From Ipomoea triloba (lineage: Eukaryota; Streptophyta; Magnoliopsida; Solanales; Convolvulaceae), in NCBI RefSeq assembly GCF_003576645.1, contig NC_044918.1, positions 31,845,948-31,909,947 on the forward strand: a stretch of DNA of 64,000 nt. The letters run 5' to 3'. The notes under the pieces are model-generated. The model searched no databases, was not told the DNA's origin, and saw only the letters and a list, made by a program, of their open reading frames with translations. Position numbers and translations under genes: made by a program. Each line of letters starts with the position of its first letter. The first letter of the stretch is position 1. Shown one piece after another: positions 1 through 8,887 of this stretch.

Positions 1-1925
1 CTGTAATCGATACACAGCCTCAGGCTTCCATCTTTCTTTCTTACGAACAACACCGGCGCGCCCCAAGGTGATACGCTTGGCCGGATAAATCCTTTTTCTA
101 ATAGTTCTGCCAATTGTACCTTCAACTCCTCCATTTCCTTGGGTGCCATTAGATAAGGTGCTTTAGAGATAGGCGAAGTTCCTGGTACGACTTCGATAGT
201 GAACTCTACTTCCCTCTCTGGCGGCATTCCTGTGAGGTCGTCCGGAAACACATCGGGAAATTCACTCACCACTGGGATTTGATTGATCTCAGGTGCTTCT
301 ATCTCGGTGTCTTGCACGAAGCAGAGGTACACTTCACACCCCTTGTGAACGTACTTCTTCAACTTCTGCGTCGTCATCAACTTTGGTTCGGGTGGCTTCT
401 CAGTTCCTCGATAGGATATCTTCTTTCCCTTCGGTCCTCGTAGGACTACCTTTCGCTCATCACACCTTATTTGAGCCTTATACTTAATCAGCCAATCCAT
501 CCCAAGCACCACATCAATGCATTCTAATTCAAAACGAATAAGGTTTCCGGGATAGTTGAATCCTGCTATTTCTATTGAAACATTGTCATATCCTTCCTTA
601 CAGGCTACTACTATCCCAGAGGCAGTTTTCACATTCAAATCTAGTTTGATAGTAGACCTTAACTTCAATTTATCCGCAAATGTAGAGGATATAAACGAAT
701 TAGTAGCTCCCGTATCAAATAATACCAACCCAAGCATTGAGTTAATAGGAAATGTACCAGATACGACGTCACTAGCCTGAGCCTGAGCGCTATTGACGAC
801 GTAGATTCTGCCCTGGTTCCCTGTGTTGTTCTCTCCCATAGGTGCCTTCCCTTTATTGCTGGAACCTGCAGTGGCATTTGGCAATCTTACTCGGTTGACT
901 TGTTGAGAGTTAACCCCCTGATTTCCTGGTACCATGGGTTTCTGGCCGTTAGTCTCAGTAGATCCCCTTCTTTGGTTTGCATTCTGAGAGCGGTTCTGAT
1001 AATCTTCTACCCTGGTTGGGCATTCGTAAGCCTTGTGTCCCGGGAGGCCACACTTGTAACAGATGATCTTCACTCCCTGACAAGTTTCTCCTGGATGATT
1101 TCTTCCGCATTTCAAGCAACCAGATTGTTTCCTTGGAGTTATTCCTCCCTTCCTCTCTCCTTGCCTTGGGTTAATTCCTCCTTGGTTAAGCCTCTTATTT
1201 TCCCACTGAGATTTTCCTCGTCTATCCTCAGCTTTCCTTTTGCTCCGACTATAAACTGCTTGCTGGTCAAGATACACCTGGTAATGATCGGACGCTCTGT
1301 TATATGCTTCCCTGAGAGTAGAGCACATAAATGGTGCGATTGCACTTCTCACTCCCCAGTCCAATCCCCTTACAAATCTCCTCGCCTTGCTTGGCTCGTT
1401 AGGTACGATATCCTGAGCAAATCTCATCAGCTCAACATACTTGTCATGATAATCTTGCACCGTTGTTCCTTGTTGTTTCAGTCGCAAAAATTCTTCACAC
1501 TTGATGCCCTTAATTCGTTCAGTGTAGAACTGACCTCTTAATTCCGCCTTGAACTCTTCCCAGCCAAATTCTGGGTCTTGTAGAAGGTCAGGTCCAACCG
1601 TTGCCCACCAGTTGTCCGCAACTTTAGTCAGGTAGTATACTGCAGAAGACACTCGCTGTACCTCAGGACAATTCACAGCGTTTAGCAGTTTATCAAATGT
1701 TCTGATCCATTCTTCAAGGATCAACGGGTCTTCTTCCCCCGCATAAAACGGTGGTTGTCTAGCTGCTATGGCTTTAGTAACATCGACCCGTGGTTGCACT
1801 TGGGCTTGATTATGAACTTGCTGAGCCATCATGAACTCAGCCATCTGTTCCATTGCCATGGCCATACGGTCCATCGCCGAGACATCATTGCTATCCCCAG
1901 CAGGTACGTTTCGTCTGGGAGGCAT
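1..1925 (-). CDS. Ty3/gypsy gag-pro-pol polyprotein, copy 1a, open to window edge
   Basis: Reading the minus strand from the ATG at 1923-1925, I find no stop in frame down to position 1, so at least 641 codons are open and the ORF runs off the window. Order seen: gag capsid region; two cysteine knuckles around residues 270-302 (the second is CX2CX4HX4C); aspartic protease DTG at 708-716 (residue 404); and the start of reverse transcriptase, ending in the LCIDY block. Gag, protease and RT share one frame, as is usual for Tekay/Del chromoviruses, and the RT start and long LTR also fit that clade; the chromodomain would lie outside. The gag initiation context matches copies 1b and 1c. This is the only gypsy copy here without a visible lesion. 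Confidence 0.92.
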   Translation of the reverse strand, partial: MPPRRNVPAGDSNDVSAMDRMAMAMEQMAEFMMAQQVHNQAQVQPRVDVTKAIAARQPPFYAGEEDPLILEEWIRTFDKLLNAVNCPEVQRVSSAVYYLTKVADNWWATVGPDLLQDPEFGWEEFKAELRGQFYTERIKGIKCEEFLRLKQQGTTVQDYHDKYVELMRFAQDIVPNEPSKARRFVRGLDWGVRSAIAPFMCSTLREAYNRASDHYQVYLDQQAVYSRSKRKAEDRRGKSQWENKRLNQGGINPRQGERKGGITPRKQSGCLKCGRNHPGETCQGVKIICYKCGLPGHKAYECPTRVEDYQNRSQNANQRRGSTETNGQKPMVPGNQGVNSQQVNRVRLPNATAGSSNKGKAPMGENNTGNQGRIYVVNSAQAQASDVVSGTFPINSMLGLVLFDTGATNSFISSTFADKLKLRSTIKLDLNVKTASGIVVACKEGYDNVSIEIAGFNYPGNLIRFELECIDVVLGMDWLIKYKAQIRCDERKVVLRGPKGKKISYRGTEKPPEPKLMTTQKLKKYVHKGCEVYLCFVQDTEIEAPEINQIPVVSEFPDVFPDDLTGMPPEREVEFTIEVVPGTSPISKAPYLMAPKEMEELKVQLAELLEKGFIRPSVSPWGAPVLFVRKKDGSLRLCIDY

Positions 1926-2349
1926 TTCACTAAACGACAGTTACAAGTTAGTGTCCAAAAGATAGGAATTCTTAAGAAGTTAACTAGCTAAGCAATTAGC
2001 CTAGTAACTACTCAAGTCTTATAGGGCAACTCCCCCTATTTCAAACAGATGCCTCTTTTAGCATAGCAGTTAGTCATGCAGTATGTTATCAACCCAACTT
2101 GCAATAATTATAAGCAATGATTAGCACATGCAAGCAATCACAATTACATATCAAATCATTCAATCAACCAGAATCAAGAGATTCTGTAAAGTACAGATGA
2201 GGTACCCCCTTTTTATGCTGCCTGGTTTCCTGCTCTGCTCCAGAAGCTCATACTTAACCTTAGCTGAAATAGTGACTTAGGGCAGTCTTAACAACTTAGG
2301 CTGACTCAAATTTAGGCTCTGGCGTAACCTAGGTTATGACACTACCTAG
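1926..2349 (-). other. Internal leader of gypsy copy 1a
   Basis: Untranslated stretch between primer-binding site and gag ATG, matching in order the leaders of copies 1b (32990-33388) and 1c (62104-62656). No ORF or strong motif seen. Confidence 0.7.
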
Positions 2350-2361
2350 GCTCTGATACCA
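2350..2361 (-). promoter_or_regulatory. Primer-binding site, initiator tRNA-Met
   Basis: Minus strand reads TGGTATCAGAGC, the usual plant LTR-retrotransposon site complementary to the 3' end of initiator tRNA-Met, three bases inside the LTR end. Confidence 0.93.
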
Positions 2362-2413
2362 CTTTGTAACACCCCCGAGCTGGCTTACCGTACAACCCAA
2401 GGAGTTACCGCCA

Positions 2414-2461
2414 CACCCAAAACGAGTTCTATCATTCTCTTGACAGACCCCGCTCTAGGTG
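2414..2461 (-). promoter_or_regulatory. Conserved LTR hairpin, copy 1a
   Basis: Minus-strand arms CACCTAGA and TTTGGGTG pair over eight positions with two G-U wobbles, followed by TGGCGG, 49 bases from the LTR end. Copies 1b and 1c have the hairpin at the same distance with different stem bases. Confidence 0.6.
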
Positions 2462-2665
2462 CACAGGCTAAAAGAAACTTCACTCAACAAACACAACCAC
2501 TCACTTTGAGATAATATACATACATATATATATAAATAATTACAGAGTATGCACTGAGGTTTTTGCCCAACGGCCAAAACATAAGTTCAGGATCAGTCAC
2601 TCCCCTGGCTACATAATATTTACACAAAAAGGGATAAACCCCTACATACCTTCTGGGTATCCTGC

Positions 2666-2863
2666 CTACTCAATCTGGCGATAAACCGGACCCGTAAACT
2701 CACCCCAGACCAGGTGCCATTCCCATTCGAACCAGGTGATATGGTCTAGGAAACGAGAAGTGACCATGACCATAGACCACTCCTCCCAATACTCGCGAGG
2801 ACTCGGGTCCCACGGGTAAGGGTAATAAACGATAAACTCTAGGGGATTACTTCCCACTAGCAC
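2666..2863 (-). CDS. ORF inside the LTR, C-terminal part, copy 1a
   Basis: Open reading frame of 65 codons ending TAG at 2666-2668, with no clear ATG at its head; an ambiguous base follows at 2865. It matches the LTR ORF of copy 1c at protein level, including PYPWDPSP, FLDHITWFE, EWHLVWG and TGPVY blocks. Of 65 codons aligned by hand, 27 differ only synonymously, 21 change the residue and 17 are identical; in the last 24-codon block only three residues differ. That is the pattern of a protein kept by selection. The N-terminal proline-rich half seen in copy 1b appears deleted here. Family not recognised; function unknown. Confidence 0.55.
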   Translation of the reverse strand: MLVGSNPLEFIVYYPYPWDPSPREYWEEWSMVMVTSRFLDHITWFEWEWHLVWGEFTGPVYRQIE

Positions 2864-3333
2864 CNATTTGAGAATACAAATAGGTAGAGAAATAATTAAT
2901 CATAAGGAAATTTCCTCACTAATCATCTCAAGAAAACGAGATCACTAGCATAATTCAGTGCTAGTCCTTCACACATTTCTCTTCTCTCGTAGTTACAGCG
3001 TATCTACCATTCATTATAACAAAAAAAAAATATCCTTAGTTTCCTTAACTTGAGAGCTTGAGGCCTTAGAAACAATCAATCCTGTCCCCTCCTTTCCACT
3101 TGGGTCTCGACTCGGGGTCAATGTCTGGCATTCCCCTGTATCTTATCGATTCCCCTGGATCTATACNACAATGAATCCTAGTTGGCCTAACTAGGTTTGT
3201 TGAAACGAATCTTGCCCGATATCTCATGAGTAACTATACTTAAGTGTGCACACCCCCGCAAACCGCAGCTTACGAGTGATACAGTACTCGGCGAATAGAC
3301 TTCGCCCTCAGTATGAATTGCATGTCATACGGC

Positions 3334-3500
3334 ATAAACAAAACCACTGGGCCATGGCACTTTAAGCCCTCCCATGAGGTTTGTCAAGGAGACATAAACA
3401 AAACCACTGGGCCATGGCACTTTAAGCCCTCCCATGAGGTTTGTCAAATAAACAACCATCGGGCCACGGTAATTAAACCCCCCCGTAGGTCAATCAAAGT
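3334..3500 (-). repeat. LTR minisatellite, about three units
   Basis: A 60-bp unit starting ATAAACAAAACC is present twice, exactly or nearly so (from 3334 and 3394), then a diverged third unit from 3448. Equivalent units occur about once in copy 1b (near 31650) and five times in 1c (60640-60905). Confidence 0.85.
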
Positions 3501-3725
3501 CCTCATCAACTCGTCAGAAACATAAGGGTTTTCCTTCTCTTTTCTCTTTCACGACATTGATACATTCTCAAGGTAATCTGATAATACCAAAATAGAGAGA
3601 TCTCAACTCTCATCATCATATTCATAGTCATAATAATCTCTTAAGATCATTACAACCCCATCAACTAAACATCAACAATAATAATCAAAGCCTACACCAA
3701 ACAACCACATTTAATCTCACTTTCG

Positions 3726-3790
3726 CACCCCTGGACGCCGACGGACGAGCAGTGGACGCGCGTCCGAGGTCGCGTCCGCCCACTCTGCCA
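3726..3790 (-). other. CpG-rich patch with GGACGCGCGTCC palindrome
   Basis: GC-rich island in an AT-rich LTR with many GGACG/CGTCC words and the 12-base perfect palindrome. A comparable patch is in copy 1c at 60180-60290. Confidence 0.6.
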
Positions 3791-4221
3791 GAAATTTTCA
3801 GCTTGGCGCAGTCCGAAAGATTGAGCCGGTAAAGATAGTTCCCGAACTCTTTTTCACTTGAAATTTTTATGGTAGAACCCCAACTCATAGTACTTGATGT
3901 CCGTAAAAAGTTTTGGTCATTTTGGTCCGCGAATAAATACAGAAAATTCAATCTTTGCCCTTGGAAGTGTGCTGTCCGGAATTTTTCTCTCTCTGGACCA
4001 GTTTTGGAGAAAAATTCGAAAACCGTACTTATACTACTCCGATCATTATGAAACTTTATATGCGGGTTCTACACTTATAGAACTACATGTCTAAAAAAAA
4101 TAGGATTAAAATACCTTACCAATTTTTCCCAATAAATCTCGGAAGTTACTGCCAGAATCTACCCTGATTTCCTTTCACTATTTTCACAAGTATAAGCCTA
4201 TATGGACATAAATACAACATA

Positions 4222-4260
<39 letters not shown>

Positions 4261-5224
4261 CGGTTTTAATACATATATATATATACTAATTATTTTTATT
4301 TTATTATATATTATTTTCGAAAATGGCATGTGTATATATATATATAATGTACATGATATACCCACATCATAAATATATGTACATATCTTCCAAATTATGA
4401 CCTTCATAGGCATGGATGCTCACAATTTCTACTAATATGTACACAATAAAGTTCACATCAACATCCCTAATTCATCAATTGCTATCAATTACTCAATTTC
4501 AATAAACCTCAACCAACTTAAGGAATTTCCTTACCTCAAAGTGGTCACAATTCCTTAGGAACAACTTTGGATGATTTTCCCCAAATTTCACTTTGAAACC
4601 CTAGATTCAAATCATCACCATAACAAGAGATTTCAAGAAATTAAGTATAGATTCATAACCTAGGAAGGATTTCAAAGCTTTCTACCGAATAAAATTGAAA
4701 ACTTACCGAATAAAATCAAGAGTTGAGAAGGATTTGGCTATGGAATTTGAAGGAAGAAAACAATGGTGAGCTCTCCCTTTTCTCTCCTCTCTTTTCGGCA
4801 ATAGGAAGAAGAAAAGGAAAAAAATTATTTTTTTTTATACTTAATCACATTTATGTGATAAGGATTAAGGAAAAAAAATAATAAAATAATAAAATATCTC
4901 AACTTGGACTGATCGGGATTGAAACAGATGAATTTTCGGTAGAAAATAATTTAAATAGAATATTCTTGAAACTACAATTTTATTCCAGTCAAAAGCTCCA
5001 ATTTGGGCTAGGTTCGGTACACCGCGAAATTTCGCGATGTACGATCAAAAATAAATTTTTGCTGCTATGGGCTAACTTAATTCAACAGGAAATTCAAGAA
5101 TAATAGTATGGTGTCTAAAAATCCATTTCCTAGGACAATCGGATCCGAACAAAATTCCTAAAAATTTTACGGTTCGTGACCGGTACGTACGATCGCAGCT
5201 TATTGGAATTAGTGAGGGGTTACA

Positions 5225-5235
5225 AATTTACACAA

Positions 5236-5280
<45 letters not shown>

Positions 5281-6464
5281 CATACATACACTTCAAAAAC
5301 CCTATATATATATATAATAAAAATATATATATAACGCAAGTAATGGGATATATTTTACGGAAAAATGATCCCAACACCACTAGTACAAAACTAGTACAAG
5401 GGACTTAATTTATAGAAAATTAATCTCACCACTATTTGGTTTGAAACCAAAAAAGTTTACATATATCAAAATAAATAAGGGATTTAAATTTTAACAAATA
5501 ATCCCACATACCAAGAAAAGAGAAGAAGAGATGAAGGATCCAAGTCGTGTAATATCTACATTGTCCTTAAAATCGATTCCGTAGCTCCCGAGGGTGCTAG
5601 GAACGTTGTACTATCGATCTTCCAGGATAAAATGGATCAACGATACTATGTTTGAGCACTCAAACAATAGTACCTTCGGCGAACTAGATTAACGGGCTTG
5701 AACACAAGTCTTTGGAAGAATGAGCAGAGTTTCTAAGGAAGAAGACAACGTTTTCGAGAATGAAAAATATGATTTTTCCGCTTGTTAAATCACTGCCCAA
5801 AAACACAACTTATATAGGAGATGTCGGATTAAATAGCATTTAATCTGATAATTAAAATTAGATTTTTAACTCCTGGAAATTTAAAATTGGAATTAATTTG
5901 AATTAAGACTCTGAATAGTCACAGGATCAATTCTGGTTCATGATTTGCGTTGCCAGAAGGCTGAATCATTAACCACTCTGGTTCAAGCTGAGGTCGAACC
6001 GAACCGAACCATTAACTCGAGTTCATGATTCGCGCCTCTAGAAGGCCGAATCGTTAACCACTCTGGTTCGGGAGTTCATGATTCGCGCCTCCAGAAGGCT
6101 GAACCATTAACCCGAGTTGTGGTACATGAGTTTCAGGCTTAGTTTGGGATTTGATTTGCACCCCCCCCCCTTGCGTGCGAGAGAGAGCCTCTAAGCTATA
6201 CAATTCAATAAGCCTTAGAAAGGCTCTTGTATAAATAGTGATGCAAACCCACTTCCCAAACCAATGTGGGACAAAAGCTATTTTAAAGCTTCCCCCCTAT
6301 TTTTCCAACTCCAATGGGTCTACATTGAGAACCAATTTCTCATTCACCCATTATTCGTTTGAGCGTACAATATATCAATCTCTTCGTCTAACTATGAAGA
6401 ACCCGGATCTACTTTGACCCTACCCGAATCAGAAGTGGACCCACATATAATTGAACCACAAAAT
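5225..6464 (-). mobile_element. Old LTR (element P), interrupted by copy 1a and H
   Basis: Removing H (6465-11753 and one AAAAT) joins this stretch to 11754-11796, which ends in TGTTGGAAAAAATAGC on the minus strand, a typical LTR start. Read on minus, it has a TATA-like box (TATATAAG, 5809-5816), then transcribed-leader-like sequence. Copy 1a sits at its other end, so the rest lies outside the window. A long TA microsatellite (about 5239-5276) is at the junction. No coding sequence seen; superfamily uncertain, copia-like by the TGTTGG start. Confidence 0.5.
5935..6115. repeat. Degenerate repeats of about 65 bp
   Basis: The phrase GTTCATGATTCGCG followed by CAGAAGGC and TTAACC recurs three times with small changes, inside element P. 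Confidence 0.7.
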
Positions 6465-6688
6465 TGTAACACCCCAAAAAACGGCCTATTTTTTTTCTCA
6501 TTTTCACCAATTAATTAAGTAATTCTTAAAACAAAACTTAGAATGCGGAAGCTTTTCAAAATCTTATCAAATAATGCCCTCAATAAGATTTTGAAAAGCT
6601 TCCGCATTCTAAGTTTTGTTTTAAGAATTACTTAATTAATTGGTGAAAATGAGAAAAAAAAAAATAGGCCGTTTTTGGGGGTGTTACA
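6465..6688 (+). repeat. Near-perfect palindrome of H LTR ends
   Basis: Left arm (6465 to about 6567) starts TGTAACACCCC and is the reverse complement of the right arm (about 6583-6688), which ends GGGTGTTACA. Arms of about 100 bp differ only in an A-run length and one base; a spacer of about 15 bases lies between. The right arm equals the end of the 3' LTR (about 11639-11753). Confidence 0.93.
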
Positions 6689-6691
6689 AAT

Positions 6692-6703
6692 TGGTATCAG
6701 AGC
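6692..6703 (+). promoter_or_regulatory. Primer-binding site of H, initiator tRNA-Met
   Basis: TGGTATCAGAGC, three bases after the LTR end. Confidence 0.9.
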
Positions 6704-8036
6704 AGTTCGAACCTTTGGGAGCCTAGGTTATGAGATTTTGGATATAGAAAGTATAAGAGCCTAGGTTATGAACTTTTGAAGAATTGCATTATTTGTTGTA
6801 TGTTGTTTTGATTGCTAATGATTGCAGGTGGTGGAAAGAGAAATATTTGGAAGAAATTTGGAGGTAATTTTATGATCTAATGGAAATTTGATATTTGGAA
6901 TTTGATGATTTTAATAGTGCTTAATTATTTATTCAAGAGTTTTGTGTTTTGAGGAGAATATTAGGCTTAGTGATTTTAATTAAGGATTTGATATTTTATT
7001 AATTAAGAGGAAGAAATTTAGAGTTATAATATTATTCTTATTTTGAGATTCTTTAATTGGAGGAAATATTTGGATTTTCTGGCTTATTTAAGATATTTTG
7101 ATTTATAAGGAATAGATTTGATCTTGGTGATGTTATTAAAAAAAAAAGGATTATTTATTATTTTGAGAAATTAGATTTTTGAGAGATAATTGGAATTGAT
7201 AATTTGATTTATTATTATTCAATTGAGGAATTATATTTTGAGAAAATGTTTTGAATGTATTATGAAATTTGGGTTAAACGAGCCTAAGTTATGAGATTTT
7301 GGAATATAGCACGTGAAATTGACTAAGGGATTAAATTTTAAAAATCAAGGTAATTAAGGATATGTGTTGTTGAATATTTTGTAGATATTTCAAGTAATAA
7401 TCTATGCTTTGAGGGAAATGCTTGAACTCGGTGAATTTATTTGGAATATTGAAATCCCTAATGGTAAAACTTGGATTATTTGATAAGTGATGTACTTGAG
7501 AATTTTGTGGTTGAATTACTCAAGTATTGATGATAAAAGATAGATGATTTTAGAAATTGCTTCCTAAATAGTCTAAGTAAGAATTTTCACAAAGGTGGAT
7601 AAGAGACTACAGTGTAAATTTTGGACTTGAGATGTTTGAATTGGTGGTTTAAAAGTTTGACTCAAGTAATAGTCAAAAGGATAATAGTGTTTAAATTCTT
7701 AGGAATTTTATTTGAAAGACGGTACATAATGGATAATAAGTTTGGGAAGGAGAAATTATTAGTATTATGTTATTTAATTTAATTTGCTAAATGATTTAAA
7801 CCAAATTTTGTTGGACTAATTGAGTATTTAACTTTGAATAATGGATGTTGGACTATTGTTCGAACCTTGTGGCTTTGCACCCCGAGGATGTGCATTCTCC
7901 AGGTATGTGCATAAAGCGTTTTAAGAGTTTGTTGATTGAAAGCATGACATGAATTATTTCTGTGTATAGTTGCTTATATGAAAATAGAGTAGGAAACACT
8001 CTTTTAAAATAAGAACCTTGCTTGTAGTAAGTTGAA
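6704..8036 (+). other. AT-rich internal leader of H
   Basis: About 1.3 kb, very A/T-rich, with no ORF or motif that I recognise. Confidence 0.6.
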
Positions 8037-8366
8037 ATGTCTCTAAGGAGAAACCAAGCTACTCGTGAGGAGGCTCTAAGTGAGAAGTTTTATCCTAAGC
8101 ATGTCAGGACAGCTAAGTATGATGAGTTCTTCCATCTACGTCAAGGAAATCGTACTGTTCAAGAATACTATACTGACTTTATCAACCTAGCGAGATTTGC
8201 GCCTGCATTGGTCCTTGACGAGCGTAGCAAGGTGGGCAAGTTCATCCAAGGACTCAACTTTGAGACTAAGAAGAGCCTGAGTGTGTTCAGATGCCAGACT
8301 TTGGATGAGGCATATGACAGAGCTGCTAGTCATTTCCTGGTGCAGCAGCGTCATAGGAGGACATGA
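8037..8366 (+). pseudogene. Retrotransposon gag remnant in H
   Basis: ATG at 8037 opens 109 codons ending TGA. The middle resembles the capsid core of plant gypsy gag: a FYPKHVRTAKYDEF block, then RQGNRTVQEYYTDF, then an RSKVGKFIQGL block. Full gag is usually 350-500 residues with a zinc knuckle; here the N-terminus, knuckle and all of pol are missing, so this is a deletion remnant even though the short ORF is open. Downstream sequence runs straight to the polypurine tract. Confidence 0.75.
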
Positions 8367-8533
8367 AGAGTCGGTATCCGACCTTATTTGAATCAGGTAA
8401 TAGTCAAGTTACATGGATGTAACTTTTCTTTAAGGAATGTAGGTTTTAACACCTCGTTTTTGGGAGTTGTAGTTGTAGAATTTAATTTTTGGTCCTTAGT
8501 TTAAAATAGGACTGCTTCGAGGACGAAGCTTTC

Positions 8534-8550
8534 TTTTAAGGGGGGTAGAT
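8534..8550 (+). promoter_or_regulatory. Polypurine tract of H
   Basis: TTTTAAGGGGGGTAGAT abuts the LTR start TGTGATACCC. Nearly the same tract and the preceding GGACGAAGCT stand before the LTR of element D (57824-57840). Confidence 0.9.
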
Positions 8551-8834
8551 TGTGATACCCGAGATTTTTGCTTCCATTTTCCATCTAGTTGAAATTCCAA
8601 AATTATCCCTAATTCTCTTCCAATATTCTTTTGGTCCCTAATCCCTGTTCGTTGAAGTATACTCTCATGTTCATATCCATTGGAATTACAAACTCTATTC
8701 GTTTGGACCAACTAGTTGTTAAACTACCTAGAATATTATTATAATTATAATATTTCTTTTCTTGAATTAGGTGATATATATGTATAAATTAATTTTTAAT
8801 ATTATATATACTTATATACGTATGTATGGTATGA

Positions 8835-8887
<53 letters not shown>

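Larger units (their letters stand above)
2365..5224 (-). repeat. 5' LTR of gypsy copy 1a (2.86 kb)
   Basis: Minus-strand LTR beginning TGTAACCCCTCAC (at 5224) and ending GGGTGTTACA (at 2365), next to the primer-binding site. It aligns along its length with LTRs of copy 1b (26981-32974) and 1c (59013-62088). Such long LTRs fit Tekay/Del elements. It holds a conserved ORF (2666-2863), a 3' hairpin (2414-2461), a repeat block (3334-3500), a CpG-rich patch (3726-3790), a TA microsatellite (4232-4256) and a conserved GTAAGG splice-donor-like site (GT at 4533-4534). Two single ambiguous bases lie at 2865 and 3166. The flank after the LTR is AATTT; the partner duplication is outside. Confidence 0.92.

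Noticed and set aside
900..1541. 213-codon open frame on the plus strand
   Set aside because: Antisense shadow of gag of copy 1a.
5225..5229. AATTT beside copy 1a equal to AATTT beside copy 1c (59008-59012)
   Set aside because: Different insertions with the opposite element orientation; chance in AT-rich DNA.
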